Below, one piece after another: positions 44,591-56,202 of a stretch of 64,000 bases of DNA; the stretch's first letter is position 1; each line of letters opens with the position of its first letter. The translations under genes were made by a program, and so were the position numbers. Below the pieces are notes generated by a model, which searched no databases, was not told the origin of the DNA, and saw nothing but the letters and a program-made list of their open reading frames with translations. Source of the stretch: Chalciporus piperatus (Eukaryota > Basidiomycota > Agaricomycetes > Boletales > Boletaceae); the NCBI GenBank assembly GCA_038093975.1, contig JBBPTG010000001.1, positions 620,001-684,000 on the forward strand. The letters run 5' to 3'.

Positions 44591-44960
44591 GTTGCTGGGT
44601 GGGACCAAGTTGGAGCGAAAGGGTAGCTCTGCAACGAGAAAGATTAGCTTTGTTTAACGGAAGGACGAGAGGGCGGGTAGTGTCGCCATCCCAGTAGGCA
44701 GCGATCCATCCGGCACGATCCTGGACAATTTCGACCAGAACTCGATACGATCCAGTGTCAACACCTGCTGGGAGACGATCCAAACGATGTACGAGCCTGA
44801 ACTTACCCTCTGGAGGTCGTTTGAGGTGTTGCTGGTCTTCGCCTACTCAATCGACACCCTCAGATTGAGTCGACTGCCAATGTTCCCACGATCTGCTTTT
44901 GGTAATTTCGTTTTCTGCAGTGTGTTGCATGTCAAGTCTTCCTGACAAGTCTACCAAACC
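44591..44960. promoter_or_regulatory. bidirectional promoter of RPS16 and mitochondrial uL4
   Basis: 370 bp between the starts of two ribosomal-protein genes, one cytosolic and one mitochondrial. It probably includes a spliced RPS16 5' UTR, since a donor-like sequence occurs near 44805 on the minus strand. Individual transcription-factor sites were not identified. Confidence 0.45.
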
Positions 44961-45896
44961 ATGCTCCCAGCCTTTTGGCGGACAGCCCACCAGGTGAGTC
45001 GTGTCCTAGTCTGTAACAAATATTGTAGAACTGAAAGCAAGTAGCCTACGCGGACATTGGCACGAACGTTCGCTACTGCAGTTCCAGCGAATGGTACCGC
45101 TTCCTCGACCAGCCAGCAAAAGCTTAAAGGTGCTTTCCTTGTTGAAACTGAGACTCTTCCACTAATTCTCGACTCAGCTGTCGATCCACTTGAACCGGTC
45201 TATCTAACATTGTCCTCCCTCCAAGGAAAGAAGGCGAGAGATAACGCTGTCGCTCTTGACCCAACCGTGTTCAACCATCCTATCCGACGGGACATCTTGC
45301 ATCTCTGCTCTGTGCATTATCTGGACTCACTGCGCCAGGGAAGCGCCAATACCAAGACCCGAGGCGAGGTCCGAGGTTCTGGAAGAAAGATTCGCCCGCA
45401 AAAGGGAACTGGTAGGGCGCGTCTGGGAGATGGACAGAGTCCCATGCTTCGTGGAGGAGGTGTCGCGTTCGGTCCCAAGCCGCGTAATTTCAGCACGAAA
45501 CTCAACCGCAAGGTCATTCAAATGGGAATGAGGGTGGCGCTTTCCGTGAAATTCAAGGAGCAGAGGCTAGGTGTCGTACCAAGTATCAAGTGGTATTGTC
45601 ACAAGACCATTACACTCAAGAACCGACTTCAATCTCTTGGATGGAGGACGGCAACTTTATTCGTCTCTGGCCTACCCCAGGTCGATCCCGCTATCAAACG
45701 TGCTGGACGGAATCTGCGTGGGCTGGAATTCAAGCATGTCGATGAAGTGAATGTGTACGATCTCATCAGGTGGAGGAGGGTGATATTAGACCTCCCTGCG
45801 GTAGCATTGTTGGAGTCGAAATTCGGACAGGCACCTATCGAACGCCCCCAGTTTGAGGAGGTAGAAGAGAACGTGGAGGGCCCGCCCAGCTTGTGA
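44961..45896 (+). CDS. YML6: mitochondrial large-subunit ribosomal protein uL4m (YML6)
   Basis: The ATG at 44961 opens MLPAFWRTAHQ, and after a roughly 65 nt intron continues PTRTLARTFATAVPANG, an Arg-rich presequence without acidic residues. The uL4 domain has VDPLEPVYLTLSSLQGKKAR, FNHPIRRDILHLCSVHYLDS, TKTRGEVRGSGRKIRPQKGT and GRARLGDGQSPMLRGGGVAF, then GPKPRNFSTKLNRKVIQMGM. The R-G-S-G-x-K-x-x-x-Q-K-G-T-G-x-A-R rRNA-binding loop is diagnostic. The C-terminal part contains LDLPAVALLESKFG. Full length near 290 aa. Confidence 0.93.
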
Positions 45897-46067
45897 TCTA
45901 TGATAGTGGTTGTCTTATTTCCTAATTACCATTGTCATTTTACACGTGCTATCTCGTACGCGGCCACGTGATGCACGCGTCCTCATTACCCCCATTCGAT
46001 CCCGAACAGCCTCGAAGCCACTTTCGATTCAGACCGTCAAGCCAAGCAACGTGTAGCACGAATAACC

Positions 46068-47359
46068 ATGTCTCAAGCATCTCAGCAGCCAGAGCAAGGT
46101 CAAGAAGACTACTCCCTCTCAGGTCCTCTCCTTGTCGCGAAGTTAGAGGAAGCCGGGATTCATCCAAACGACATCAAGAAACTCGCAGATGCAGGCCTTC
46201 ATACCGTTGAGGCTGTCGCTTTTACCCCCAAGAAGAACCTTATGGCCATCAAAGGTATATCTGACGCGAAAGCAGACAAAATCCTCGGTGAAGGTCTGTT
46301 TTCGCGCTGCTTCGACTTGACACAGCATCGTAAATTACCTCGGGAGACTAGCCCAGAAAATCATACCTCTCGGCTTTCAGAGTGCTACGGAAGTTCATGC
46401 CCGTCGTTCTGAGCTAGTACATATCACTACTGGGTCCAAGCAGCTCGATGCCCTGCTAGGAGGTGTGTGACAAGTGATGTCGTCATGTGTGTAGGCATCT
46501 GACTCGCAAACAGGTGGCATCGAGACCGGTGCCATAACAGAACTATTTGGCGAATTCAGAACAGGAAAATCCCAGCTATGTCATACACTTTCCGTAACTT
46601 GTCAGCTGCCCGTCAGCATGGGCGGTGGAGAAGGGAAATGCTTGTATATCGACACCGAGGGAACTTTCCGTCCTCAGCGTCTCCTTGCTGTTGCTGAAAG
46701 GTATGGCCTCAATGGAGAAGAAGTATTGGACAATGTCGCATACGCTCGCGCATATAATGCGGATCACCAGAACAGTCTTCTCACTAGTGCCAGTGCCCTG
46801 ATGGCAGAGTCAAGGTATCGTCAATAGCGTCTAATTCGACTCTGGCATGTCCCTGACTGCTGATAATTGCTGCTAGATTCTGTCTCTTGATTGTCGATTC
46901 ATGCACTGCGCTCTATAGGACAGATTTTAGCGGTCGTGGTGAACTGTCGGCTCGTCAGAATCACTTAGGGAAGTTCCTGCGTACCCTTCAACGGCTTGCA
47001 GACGAGGTCAGTTATTCGACTTCTTTTTGTGAGGCATGACTTATTCCCTGCGTTTAGTTCGGCATTGCCGTCGTCGTCTCCAATCAAGTGATGTCAAACC
47101 CTGACGCGTCTGCTGGTCCCTACGCTTCGAATGAGAAGAAACCCATCGGAGGGAATATCATGGCACATGCTTCTACTACTCGGTTGGTAGTCATTTTTCT
47201 GGACATCCGTCGCTCATTCCTCTTTCTAGCTTACAACTGAAGAAAGCCCGAGGAAATACGAGAACGTGTAAGATATACGATTCACCATGTCTTCCTGAAA
47301 TGGAGACCACCTTTGCTATCCTATCGGGTGGAATAGGAGATCCTGAAGAAGAAACTTGA
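46068..47359 (+). CDS. RAD51: RAD51 recombinase
   Basis: RecA-family strand-exchange protein of homologous recombination. The ATG at 46068 opens [20 protein letters not shown]. The N-terminal HhH domain has [20 protein letters not shown] and [19 protein letters not shown]. The polymerisation region is followed by [20 protein letters not shown]. ATPase core: [20 protein letters not shown] (Walker A G-E-F-R-T-G-K-S), [40 protein letters not shown] (Walker B) and [37 protein letters not shown] completes loop 2. It ends [20 protein letters not shown] with stop at 47359. Seven or so introns; the domain is complete. The Walker A Ser in place of the common Thr is a conservative change. Confidence 0.97.
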
Positions 47360-47610
47360 ACCTTTAGTGACTTATTCCCAGCCGAGGATGAGAAGTTAGC
47401 TTTACCCACACACTTTTGACGGTTTGTTGAACTATACTGTAAAGTGAACTGGCGAAGTAATCGATTATAACTTTGTATGATATGCACGAAAAAGTATCCA
47501 GCAAGCTATCGCTATATTTTATGTCTAATCGGAGTAGGGTTACAGTACGATCAGATGAACCAGTTGAGTGGTACAGGATGGTGAATTGTGTTTGGAAAAC
47601 CCTCGCCTGA

Positions 47611-49098
47611 TCAAGCCAACAGCCGCGTCAAAATATTCGCGCTCGTCTGGCGGATCTTGTCTCTGAGTTGGTTGACATCTGTCGGACTAACATCGGCGAT
47701 GTCAGCCAGCAGGTAAGCAATGTCGCCTTTGGAGTCTGAATACTGCTTCTCTACGTTGTACGGGGACAAGATATCGTTGACTTGTCTGAGTACACCGGGC
47801 TGGTTGTTGTGAACGTGGCAAACGCGGACGTTGGTGCCTTGTTCCGCAGTGATTGCGCGCAAGTCGACCTCGGGGAAGTTGACCGAGCCGATGGTTGAAC
47901 CGTAATTGAGGTAGCGCGTCAGAGCTTGTGAAACTTCTTCCCCGATCATGCGTTGAGCTTCTTCGGTCGAACCACCGATATGAGGGGTGAGAATCACGTT
48001 TGGGATACTGCAGAGAGTACTGGCCCAAGAATTGACCGAGTCATTGAAGGGTGCACCGTTAGAGCCAGGCTCAGCAGGGAAGACGTCGAGTGCAGCACCG
48101 GCGATGTGTTTGGACTTGAGAGAGTCAATCAACGCTGGGATGTCGACGACGCGTCCGCGTGCATTGTTGATAAGATAAGAACCCTCCTTCATCTGGTCGA
48201 GCTGCGGCTTTGAGATCATGTTGATGGTCTCGGGAAGCTCGGGGATGTGAAGGGACACGAAGTCAGCTTCAGCCAAGAAATCAGAGAGTGTCTCGATTTG
48301 GCGAGCCGAACCGAGGGGCATGATGTTGATAACATCGTAGAAAACGACACGCATGCCCAGTGCCTCGGCCAGCACAGATAGTTGGGAGCCAATGTGGCCA
48401 TATCCCACAATCCCGAGCGTTTTTCCGCGGACCTCCCAGCAACCTTTGGACTGCTTGTTCCATACACCAGCACGCATCTCATGGGAGCGTTGGTACCATT
48501 GACGTGAGAGCGCGATGATCTCGGAGATAACTAGCTCGGCGACAGATCGGGAATTCGAGAATGGAGAGTTGAAAACTGGGATACCAGCCTTTGCTGCAGT
48601 GTCGAGGTCCACCTGGTTGGTTCCAATGCAGAAACAACCGATGACGAGAAGCTGAGGATGAAATCGACATATAAGAGGCAGTACGTTTCGGAGTAGCGTG
48701 AAGCATACCTTTGTCGCAGCTTTGATGATTTTCTCGGTGATCCGAGTTTTACTCCGAATACCGATGGCGTGGTACTGAGGAATTTTTTCGATAAGCTCGG
48801 CCTCTGAGAAAGCCTTGGTGTAGTGGTCCACATGAAATCCCTGAGCCTGGAAATAACGGACAGCATCCTGGCTGATATTCTCCAAGAGAAGAAGCTTTAG
48901 ATCCTCGTTGTCGACGGGGTGGAGGACCTTTGGCTGCCTGACGGCAGTGAGGGCTGAGATAGAGTCTCTGTGGCGAATCCTATCAGAGAAACCATGGCTG
49001 GTCGGGGAGATGGAGGCGGCGACGGCTCTCGGGGACGTTGAAGGGATGGGGATAGGCGGGGGGACCATGATGGGGGTTTGGAAATAAGGGTGATTCAT
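47611..49098 (-). CDS. SER33: D-3-phosphoglycerate dehydrogenase (serine biosynthesis) with ACT domain
   Basis: First enzyme of the phosphorylated serine pathway, oxidising 3-phosphoglycerate with NAD. The ATG at 49098 opens MNHPYFQTPIMVPPP. After a Ser/Pro-rich extension come LKLLLLENISQDAVRYFQAQ and YHAIGIRSKTRITEKIIKAA. An in-frame intron lies near 48650-48710, and removing it joins TKV to LLVIGCFCIGTNQVDLDTAA. The cofactor loop is KTLGIVGYGHIGSQLSVLAE, the catalytic region LINNARGRVVDIPALIDSLK, and the Glu/His pair sits in HIAGAALDVFPAEP and VILTPHIGGSTEEAQ. The ACT regulatory domain (VCHVHNNQPGVLRQVNDILS) ends at ANILTRLLA, suggesting serine feedback control. It is divergent from HIS7 with 151 bp between starts. 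Confidence 0.95.
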   Translation of the reverse strand: MNHPYFQTPIMVPPPIPIPSTSPRAVAASISPTSHGFSDRIRHRDSISALTAVRQPKVLHPVDNEDLKLLLLENISQDAVRYFQAQGFHVDHYTKAFSEAELIEKIPQYHAIGIRSKTRITEKIIKAATKVCFTLLRNVLPLICRFHPQLLVIGCFCIGTNQVDLDTAAKAGIPVFNSPFSNSRSVAELVISEIIALSRQWYQRSHEMRAGVWNKQSKGCWEVRGKTLGIVGYGHIGSQLSVLAEALGMRVVFYDVINIMPLGSARQIETLSDFLAEADFVSLHIPELPETINMISKPQLDQMKEGSYLINNARGRVVDIPALIDSLKSKHIAGAALDVFPAEPGSNGAPFNDSVNSWASTLCSIPNVILTPHIGGSTEEAQRMIGEEVSQALTRYLNYGSTIGSVNFPEVDLRAITAEQGTNVRVCHVHNNQPGVLRQVNDILSPYNVEKQYSDSKGDIAYLLADIADVSPTDVNQLRDKIRQTSANILTRLLA

Positions 49099-49249
49099 TG
49101 TCGATGGTTTTTATACCTGAGTAGTCGAGCGAGTCAATGGAGTTACGCCATATGATGTATTGATCAAGTAAAAGTCTTCGATTTACCATAATGGGGATCT
49201 GATAAAAACCTGATCTTGGCCTGGTCTGACCTGGTATGACTCGTTCCCC

Positions 49250-51051
49250 ATGCCTCTCTTCCTCCTCGATCACGGCGCTGGCAACGTCCAGAGCCTCGCA
49301 AACTCGCTCATCGAACTTGGACATTCCGATTTCAAGTGGATCAGAACCGCTGAGGATTTCGCCGAGGTAAACGAGTGTTCCGACACGCCTGTGAGTAATC
49401 CTCACCCCGTTTCGCTCAGTTGCGATGGTCTCATTACGTCTCCCAGGCTCTCATATTTCCAGGGCAGGGTGCTTTTCACACCGCAATCCAGTGCTTGCAT
49501 GATAATGGCTTGTTCGAACCCTTGCAACGTTATCTCGATTCACGCAAACCCTACTTCGGGATATGCATCGGGATGCAGGTGCTATTCGCCTCTTCTGCAG
49601 AGTCTCCAGGGACGCATGGCCTGGGAAGAATATCGTGCTCCATCGATCGATTCGATGACACGGGCAAAGCCGTTCCACACATGGGCTGGAACGCCGTGGA
49701 ATGCCTCGCTACCTCCGATCCATCAACCATGGAGGGCGTCTCCTCCACTTCCCATTACTACTTCGTTCACTCCTATTGCGCCAAATATGATCCTTCATCT
49801 TCTGCTGCGGAATGGGCACATTCTACCACCCAGTATGGACAAGAGGTCTTCATGTCCACTGTTCGGAAGGACAACGTGTTTGCGACTCAATTCCACCCCG
49901 AAAAATCAGGTCCCGCCGGCCTGAAGATCCTCAAAAAATGGATAGAACAATCTCTCACAGGGCGTACCTCCGTACCCTCATCAGCCCTTCGCATACCCCG
50001 TCCCCCAAAACCAAACGATGGATTCACTAAGCGTATCATCGCATGCATGGATGTCCGTGCTAATGATGAGGGCGATCTCGTTGTCACCAAAGGAGATCAA
50101 TATGATGTTCGCGAGAAAGTTACCTCGTCGAACGGAACAAGCGCAGACAAGACTGCTGGCACAGTACGCAACCTTGGAAAGCCGGTCGCACTTGCCGGCA
50201 GATACTACAAACATGGGGCGGACGAACTTTGCCTTCTAAACATCACTTCATTCCGTAACTCTCCTCTCCGCGATCAGCCGATGCTCGCCGTCGTTCGCGC
50301 CGCCGCCGAAAAAGTCTTTGTCCCTCTCACGATCGGGGGAGGGATCAAAGACACTGTCGATCCCGATGGCACAAAACGTTCCGCTGTCGAAGTAGCTGGC
50401 GCATACTTTCGCGTTGGCGCAGATAAAGTTAGCATAGGCTCCGAGGCTGTTTACGCGGTCGAGAAGCTTCGCGCAGCAAACGATATCGGGGACGGTACCA
50501 GCGCCATCGAGACAATATCGAAGGTGTACGGTAGCCAAGCTGTCGTCGTCTCGATCGATCCGAAGAGGGTCTACGTGGACCCTGCGGCATACGAGGGGCC
50601 GTACAAACAAGAGCTCGTCTATGGGAAGGATAACAGCCCCAACGAGCGTGGTAGGGCGTGGTGGTACCAGTGCACTGTTTCGGGAGGACGAGAGACGCGC
50701 CCGGTCTCGGTTGTGGAGCTGGTGAAAGGCGCCCAAAAGCTTGGGGCTGGGGAGATCTTGCTCAACAGCATTGATAGGGACGGAACTGGTCTGGGTTTCG
50801 ACCACGAGCTTATTCGGATGGTAAAACAAGCTGTCTCGATCCCAGTGGTGGCTAGTAGCGGAGCAGGTACCAAGGAACATTTTGTGAGCGTCTTCGAGGA
50901 GACAAATGTAGAATCTGCGCTAGCTGCTGGCATCTTCCACCGGGAGGAGGTGGGGATAGAGGACGTGAAAACGTCTTTAAAGGTAGCAGGCTTTAATACC
51001 AGAAAGACCTCCGATGATGAAGACGGGGGAGGGAGCGAGCGAGAGTGGTAG
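49250..51051 (+). CDS. HIS7: imidazole glycerol phosphate synthase, HisH-HisF fusion
   Basis: Histidine-pathway enzyme joining glutaminase and cyclase in one chain, as in yeast His7. The ATG at 49250 opens MPLFLLDHGAGNVQSLANSL. One intron (about 49367-49449) joins TAEDFAE to ALIFPGQGAFHTAIQCL. Glutaminase nucleophile in KPYFGICIGMQVLF, the oxyanion segment nearby, and the His/Glu pair in VFATQFHPEKSG. The cyclase barrel starts KRIIACMDVRANDEGDLVVT, with the first catalytic Asp in C-M-D-V-R. VPLTIGGGIKDTVDPDG and GADKVSIGSEAVYAVEKL follow, then GAGEILLNSIDRDGTG (second catalytic Asp region) and VPVVASSGAGTKEHF-like strand SIPVVASSGAG. The product is about 570 aa, normal for the fusion. Confidence 0.96.
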
Positions 51052-51454
51052 GTTGGATAGCGTAGAGAATGTCACTGTACATTGCAAATTTGACTGAACC
51101 TCCCCATATCCGTCTAGTACATCACATCATTCTCTCCCTAGGAGAGTACAAGGAAGACGAGCTGAACATCGGACTACGAGAGGATTACACTATTGAATAA
51201 AATCGTGACGTGTAGACCTACATACAGCCTGGAAGAGGTGGGTATGTACAGATAATGGAACACTAGGATGGATACAGAAAGCATAGTCAACAGGAAAATT
51301 GAAGAAGGGTGGGGCGGTGGAAACAAATTGTACAGCGACAAAAGGATAATATCTAGCAGCTGGAACAGACGCTTTGTCAAGAGAAATCGGAAAATAGAGT
51401 AAGGAACAGATGAAACAAAGGAGTGGACACATCGAAAACTTGGAAAGGAGGGCC
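51052..51454. other. convergent 3' flanks of HIS7 and Pal1, 403 bp
   Basis: Low-complexity 3' UTR sequence for both genes. Open frames on the minus strand here are not ATG-supported domains. Nothing else seen. Confidence 0.4.
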
Positions 51455-53072
51455 TCATTTAGGTCCCCTCACAGCATCTTTGACCTTCTTCAAGAGGCTA
51501 GTCTTGCGAGCAAGCCCGGCTCCCGATCCGGGTGACCCCGAAGTCGCATCGAATTCGACGTGCCTGTCTTCACCTGATGGAGTGCGGGCCGTTGCTGGTG
51601 CATATGGAGTGGCCGGGAGTTGTTTCTCCCTGCGCGGCTCATCAATGTACACGTAGGTTTCCGAGGTGTCTGAAATCGGAGAGGTGTTGTCCCTCATGTT
51701 ACCGCGGCGGTCCCCATTAGCACCATTACCCCCCGCAAAGCGTCCAAGGAAGGAGTTCTGCGGGCGGTGGGTAGGGCGGAACGTGGACGGATATTGGTCT
51801 GTAGTCGGCGAGGGTGGCTTTTCGCCATCGTCGTAACCAACGGGAACATTCGGGGAATCCCGCATTTTCCTGATACGTTGCATGAGGGATTTAGTACGCT
51901 TGGGTGCTCCAGTGGGTGATCCGGGACCGCTTTCCACGTCAGACTGAGCTTCCGGGACGAGAATTGGCTGTGGAGGAGGGAGAGCGCCACGTCGGGGACG
52001 ACGGTTTTCTCTATCAGCACGGTCCTTGTCTCGTGCCTGAGGCTGCCTGGTGTCCTCGTCTAGATACTCTCTGTATACCTCCCGGAGATCACGACCGTCC
52101 TTGGAGCGTTTTCCGATTGAATGTTGCGGGGTGCCGTGCCGAGAGTCATGTCCCTCTCTGCCAGCATAAATAGAATTGGACGGAGTTTCGCCGTCACGTC
52201 GAGTGGTGCCTCCACCGGCAAAAAATTCCTCGTATGGCTCTGGCTCATGAATTCCCCAAGCCTCCGCAATAGCGTCCACCTTCTTCTTCGGGGCGGCATA
52301 CGTGGGAGAATATGGCCCCTTGTAAACATCTGCAGATGGGTAAGGGGAGTCACCGGAGGGTGGGGCGACATCTGCGCCGGGTGCAGTGCTCCAGGCAAGC
52401 ATGGGTGCTTTGGTGCGGTGACGGTTGCGAGACGGAGCACAAGCATCGAAGGGACCATCGTGGTGAAACACTGGATGAGATGTTGAGCGATAGAGAAATG
52501 GAGGAAAGTGGGTGTACATACTGGGCCCCACGCCGCTGAAGTCGAGTCTATCTATGACGTCTGCGTGGACGGAATTCTTCTTTCCACGAGGCTTGGATTT
52601 TGCCTTTTCCAAGGCATTTGCAGCGTGTAAGACGGAATCTTGAGACATTGAGCGGCGACCGTGAGTACGGGGTACGCCTGAGGGTTGATTCCTATGTTTT
52701 GGAATGAGATGTGGAGTGTGGGGAAGGAGGGGGAAAGACGTACAAGACGGTTGTTTGACTGCGACCTGTCCTCGTGCGAGGGGATTGTTCGGTAGATCTG
52801 AGTTGAACTGTGTCTCTTACGGCTTCTTGGATGTTATCACGATGAGGGGATTGTTTATTTGTTGACATCTTTGAATAAGGAGGGTATTTGGGGGGTGGGT
52901 CGGGCGGCAAGCGAGGCACGGGCTTTAACTGATGGACGGGATCTGAGAAAGGATCAGAGTGTGATCTGTGGCGGGTTCTGTGCTTTATGATTTGGGGATT
53001 CTGGAGAGGCTGTTGAACCTTTGATGATGGTGGCTGCTTGCTCGCTGAACCACCTGGCTGCGTTCTTGACAT
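51455..53072 (-). CDS. PAL1: Pal1-family cell-morphology protein
   Basis: Fungal cortex protein that links endocytic patches and cell-wall growth in fission yeast. The ATG at 53072 opens MSRTQPGGSASKQPPSS. The frame extends upstream only to a TTG, so this is the preferred start. A disordered N-terminus leads to SMSQDSVLHAANALEKAKSK and the Pal1 core NSVHADVIDRLDFSGVGP. After a short intron the core continues MFHHDGPFDACAPSRNRHR and TKAPMLAWSTAPGADVAPPS. The F-H-H-D-G-P-F-D-A-C-x-P-x-R-N signature is diagnostic. The rest is disordered and basic or Pro-rich with KRTKSLMQRIRKMRDSP, and the end LARKTSLLKKVKDAVRGPK could contact membrane or be phosphorylated. Two or three introns. Confidence 0.88.
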
Positions 53073-53310
53073 GATTGTCTCCCACGCCAAGCGGATTTGG
53101 CAGATGGTGATGCTGGTCGCAATGTGTCGTGGTCGTCGTCGCTGTTGTCGTCGTCGTCGCCGTCGTGAGTGACGGTGAGCAGAGCAGAGGGACTGTTGAC
53201 TGTGCTGTGGCGAGGGGACTGTGCGCAGAGTCGGTTGGCCAACTATTTATACGGGCCACCACATCGGCGACTCAGTGGCGTACAGCTTTTTTTCTTTTTC
53301 CGTCTCTCCA

Positions 53311-55113
53311 ATGGGTCTCGTCCAGAAGCAGATCTATTCAAGAGACGAGGTCGCGACTCGCATCCTCGCAGGAGACGTCCTCGTCGTCTACAACGACCTC
53401 CTCCTCAGAATCCCTCAACCCTGGCTCAATGCCCATCCAGGTGGTTCGCTCGCCATCCTCCATTTCGTCGGCCGTGATGCTTCCGACGAGATTGATGCCT
53501 ACCATTCCGACGACACCATTCGTACCATAAAGAAATATGCAATCGGCACCGTAAATACCTCCCCACATGCATGGGAACCTCTGCTGCCCCCAATCATGTC
53601 GGGATGGGTTCGCAAAATCTCACAAGACGGCTCTCTCGTTTGGCACAACGAAGCTCACTCTATCCCTTCTCCGTCCAACTTGTCCTCTGAGATTCTCCTC
53701 ATCCAGAAAGACAGCACACTTCTCCAGGATAACCAGGGTCCCTCCTTAGATAACTTGCTCCCTCCACCGGCTACTTTGTCTCTCAAGGTTCAGGCCCAAC
53801 ACTCACTCGCTTACAAGGAACTTCACAAGCGTATCATCGATGCGGGTCTATACCAAACCCGCTACGTCACTGGTTATGGGCCAGAAGTAGCGCGATACCT
53901 CCTTCTCGCCGCATCCTCCGCCTATGCGTACAAGCACAACTGGCTATTCGCTAGCGCCGTTTTCTTAGGATTACTATGGCACCAGCTCGTGTTCACGGTT
54001 CATGATCTGGGCCACATGGGAGTAACTCATGACTGGACCATTGATCGCCTTCTCGCCATCTTCATCGCCGATTTCATTGGTGGACTCAGTGTTGGATGGT
54101 GGGTTGATGTAAGTCATGCTCTTTGTTGACTTTCCGCAACCTCACGTTTTCTCCCGTGCACCACTAGAATCATAACGTGCACCACCGTAAGTCTTGCCCA
54201 TTTGCATCATCGCATATTGCTTAAATTCGGTCGGTCAGTTGTCACGAATCATCCCTCTCAGTAAGTCTTGGTTCTCACAACACTGCTCCTCATCCCAATC
54301 TTCGCCCAGTGACCCCGACATCGAACATCTCCCATTCCTGGCAATAACAACAGCATTTTTCAATTCACTATGGTCTTCCTACTACAAACGAACTATGGTC
54401 TTCAACCGGGTCACAGCAGTCCTCGTCTCCTTTCAACATAAGCTGTTCTACGTGCTCCTGGCTTTCGGCAGATTCAATCTTTACGCCAATGCTTATGGCT
54501 TTTTGATCCGCAAAGCCTTTGACACTCGCAAGGCCAGAGGCGGGAGATGGTCGTGGGGGCTCGAGGTGATCGGTGTTGTATTCTTCTGGTGTTGGTTTGG
54601 TGCATTGCTCAAAGGTTGTGGATCGTGGGGCAACGCGTTGATGTACCTCGCCGTATCACACATAGTTACCAGTCCTCTCCATGTTCAGGTGTGTACACAT
54701 CGCAACCATCCTACTGACGCAGTATTGATTGACATCTTTATTTCGCTCAGATCGTACTTTCACATTTTTCCATGTCCACCGCAGACCTTGGTCCCACAGA
54801 GTCGTTCCCTCATCGTCAGCTTAGGACGACCACTGATGTTATATGTCCATCCTTTCTTTCCTTCGTTCACGGTGGCCTGCACCTCCAGGTCACGCACCAT
54901 CTCTTCCCTCGGCTGCCTCGCCACAACCTTCGCCAAGCCAGCGTATTGGTGAAACAGTTTGCCAACGAACAGGGCCTCGTCTATGCCGAGTTTGGCTTCA
55001 TCAAGGGTAACGGAGAGATCCTCGGCGTTTTGAAAGCCGTTGCAGATCAAGCCCGGATTGTTGGCATGGTTGCGGACAAGGAAATCCAAGAAGCGATGAA
55101 TAAAGAGAGTTAG
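53311..55113 (+). CDS. delta-8 sphingolipid (cytochrome b5 fusion) desaturase
   Basis: Front-end desaturase that introduces the delta-8 double bond into the long-chain base of glucosylceramides. The ATG at 53311 opens MGLVQKQIYSRDEVATRILA. The cytochrome b5 domain has the haem motif LNAHPGGSLAILHFVGRDA. TM helices precede the first His box HDLGHMG. The second box HNVHH lies in a 19 nt micro-exon (54168-54186). It is followed by a 22 nt exon (54239-54260) giving LVTNHPSH, then DPDIEHLPF. The third box is QVTHHLFPRLPRHNLRQ, with Gln replacing the first His as in all b5-fused front-end desaturases. LYANAYGFLIRKAF and WGLEVIGVVFFWCWFG are membrane segments. Substrate choice (sphingoid base rather than fatty acyl) is from family resemblance. 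Confidence 0.88.
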
Positions 55114-55406
55114 ACATTGACTGGCTTTGCCCGCACTTAGATGCACATTGAGATGCGGAGGGACTTTCCTCGGACACAACATAGAGATACCCATGGACCT
55201 CACTCCATAGAAATATTAATCAACCATTAATGATCGATGATACCCCGCGATTGCCAAAGAAGAATCATGCTCATAGGGAGTGCATAGGCGCATGTGGCGT
55301 GCAATATATCCCGAGCCCGACTGAAAGAGCTCGGATTTTGGGAATATACAGGATAATATCCGGGAAGCATGACATAGAGGTGCAAAATATGGAGAAAGCG
55401 AAGCTT

Positions 55407-56202
55407 TTACTTCTTCTTGTTTGCCTCCTCTTCCTCCTTCTGAATGACGAGGCAGCGTTAGATTTTGCAAGAAACGAAGCCGATTTGTGGCGTACCTTTG
55501 TGGCCCGGACCTTGCGTATGCCCTCAAAGCGGGCGTTGGCACGGGTGACGCGGAGAGTTCTGAAAGCCTCAAATGATCGTTCTTCGTCGGTGATTTTGCG
55601 TGGTGCTTCGTGAACGTATGGGCTGGGGATAGGAAGGGATGCCCGCGTTGTCTCAGCCTTGAGGTCGTCACCCTAGCATCATCCTTAGACATGCAAGAAA
55701 TGCACAACCACCATCACGCTTACAGTGGAGTCACCCTTTTTGGGCTTGGATGCCTTCCGAGGGAAGACAATCAGCTTGGACTTGTAGGCCTTCAACCGCT
55801 CTACGTTGAGAGTCTTGCCCTCCTCACTCAAGTTTCTCCTCCGGTGGTCGACGACGATACCAACACCACGTGCCTCCTTGCGGTTGATCCCTGCCTCCTT
55901 AAGCTCAGCAAGTGTGAATCCGCGTCCCTCACGAAGCTTGCGGTTGTAGCGAATAGTCTGGCCACGGACAGCGGGGCGAAGGAGCGTGAGGGGTCTGACA
56001 CCAAGTTTGGCGGCCTTCTCTTTGCGGGCTGTGCGTCTGCGGAGTTTACGACCAGGCTGATCGAACCAGGTGCGCACCCGGCGCTGCCAGTCCTTGCGGA
56101 AGTGGTTGGCGTGAAGAACTGTGATAACCAGCCAAGTCAGGCGATGTATTTCGAGATTAAAGGTGATATTGTGTGCGAACCGTTGTTGTGTGCGAAACCC
56201 AT
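55407..56202 (-). CDS. RPL13: 60S ribosomal protein L13 (eL13)
   Basis: The ATG at 56202 opens [20 protein letters not shown] after removal of an intron, then [20 protein letters not shown] and [60 protein letters not shown] and [20 protein letters not shown] follow, with the intron after [46 protein letters not shown] and, after a last intron, [10 protein letters not shown] close the chain (stop 55407). Full family length of about 210 aa. The A/G-rich lysine tail exon is typical. Upstream sequence to about 56500 probably includes a spliced 5' UTR with a donor near 56403. Confidence 0.96.

Noticed and set aside
48650..48715. Family-specific insertion in phosphoglycerate dehydrogenase
   Set aside because: The extra residues are an in-frame intron with GT...AG ends; removing it restores the conserved TKVLLVIGCFCIGTNQ.
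51174..51458. Hydrophobic minus-strand frame after Pal1
   Set aside because: It lies in the 3' flank, has no family resemblance and arises from T-rich sequence.
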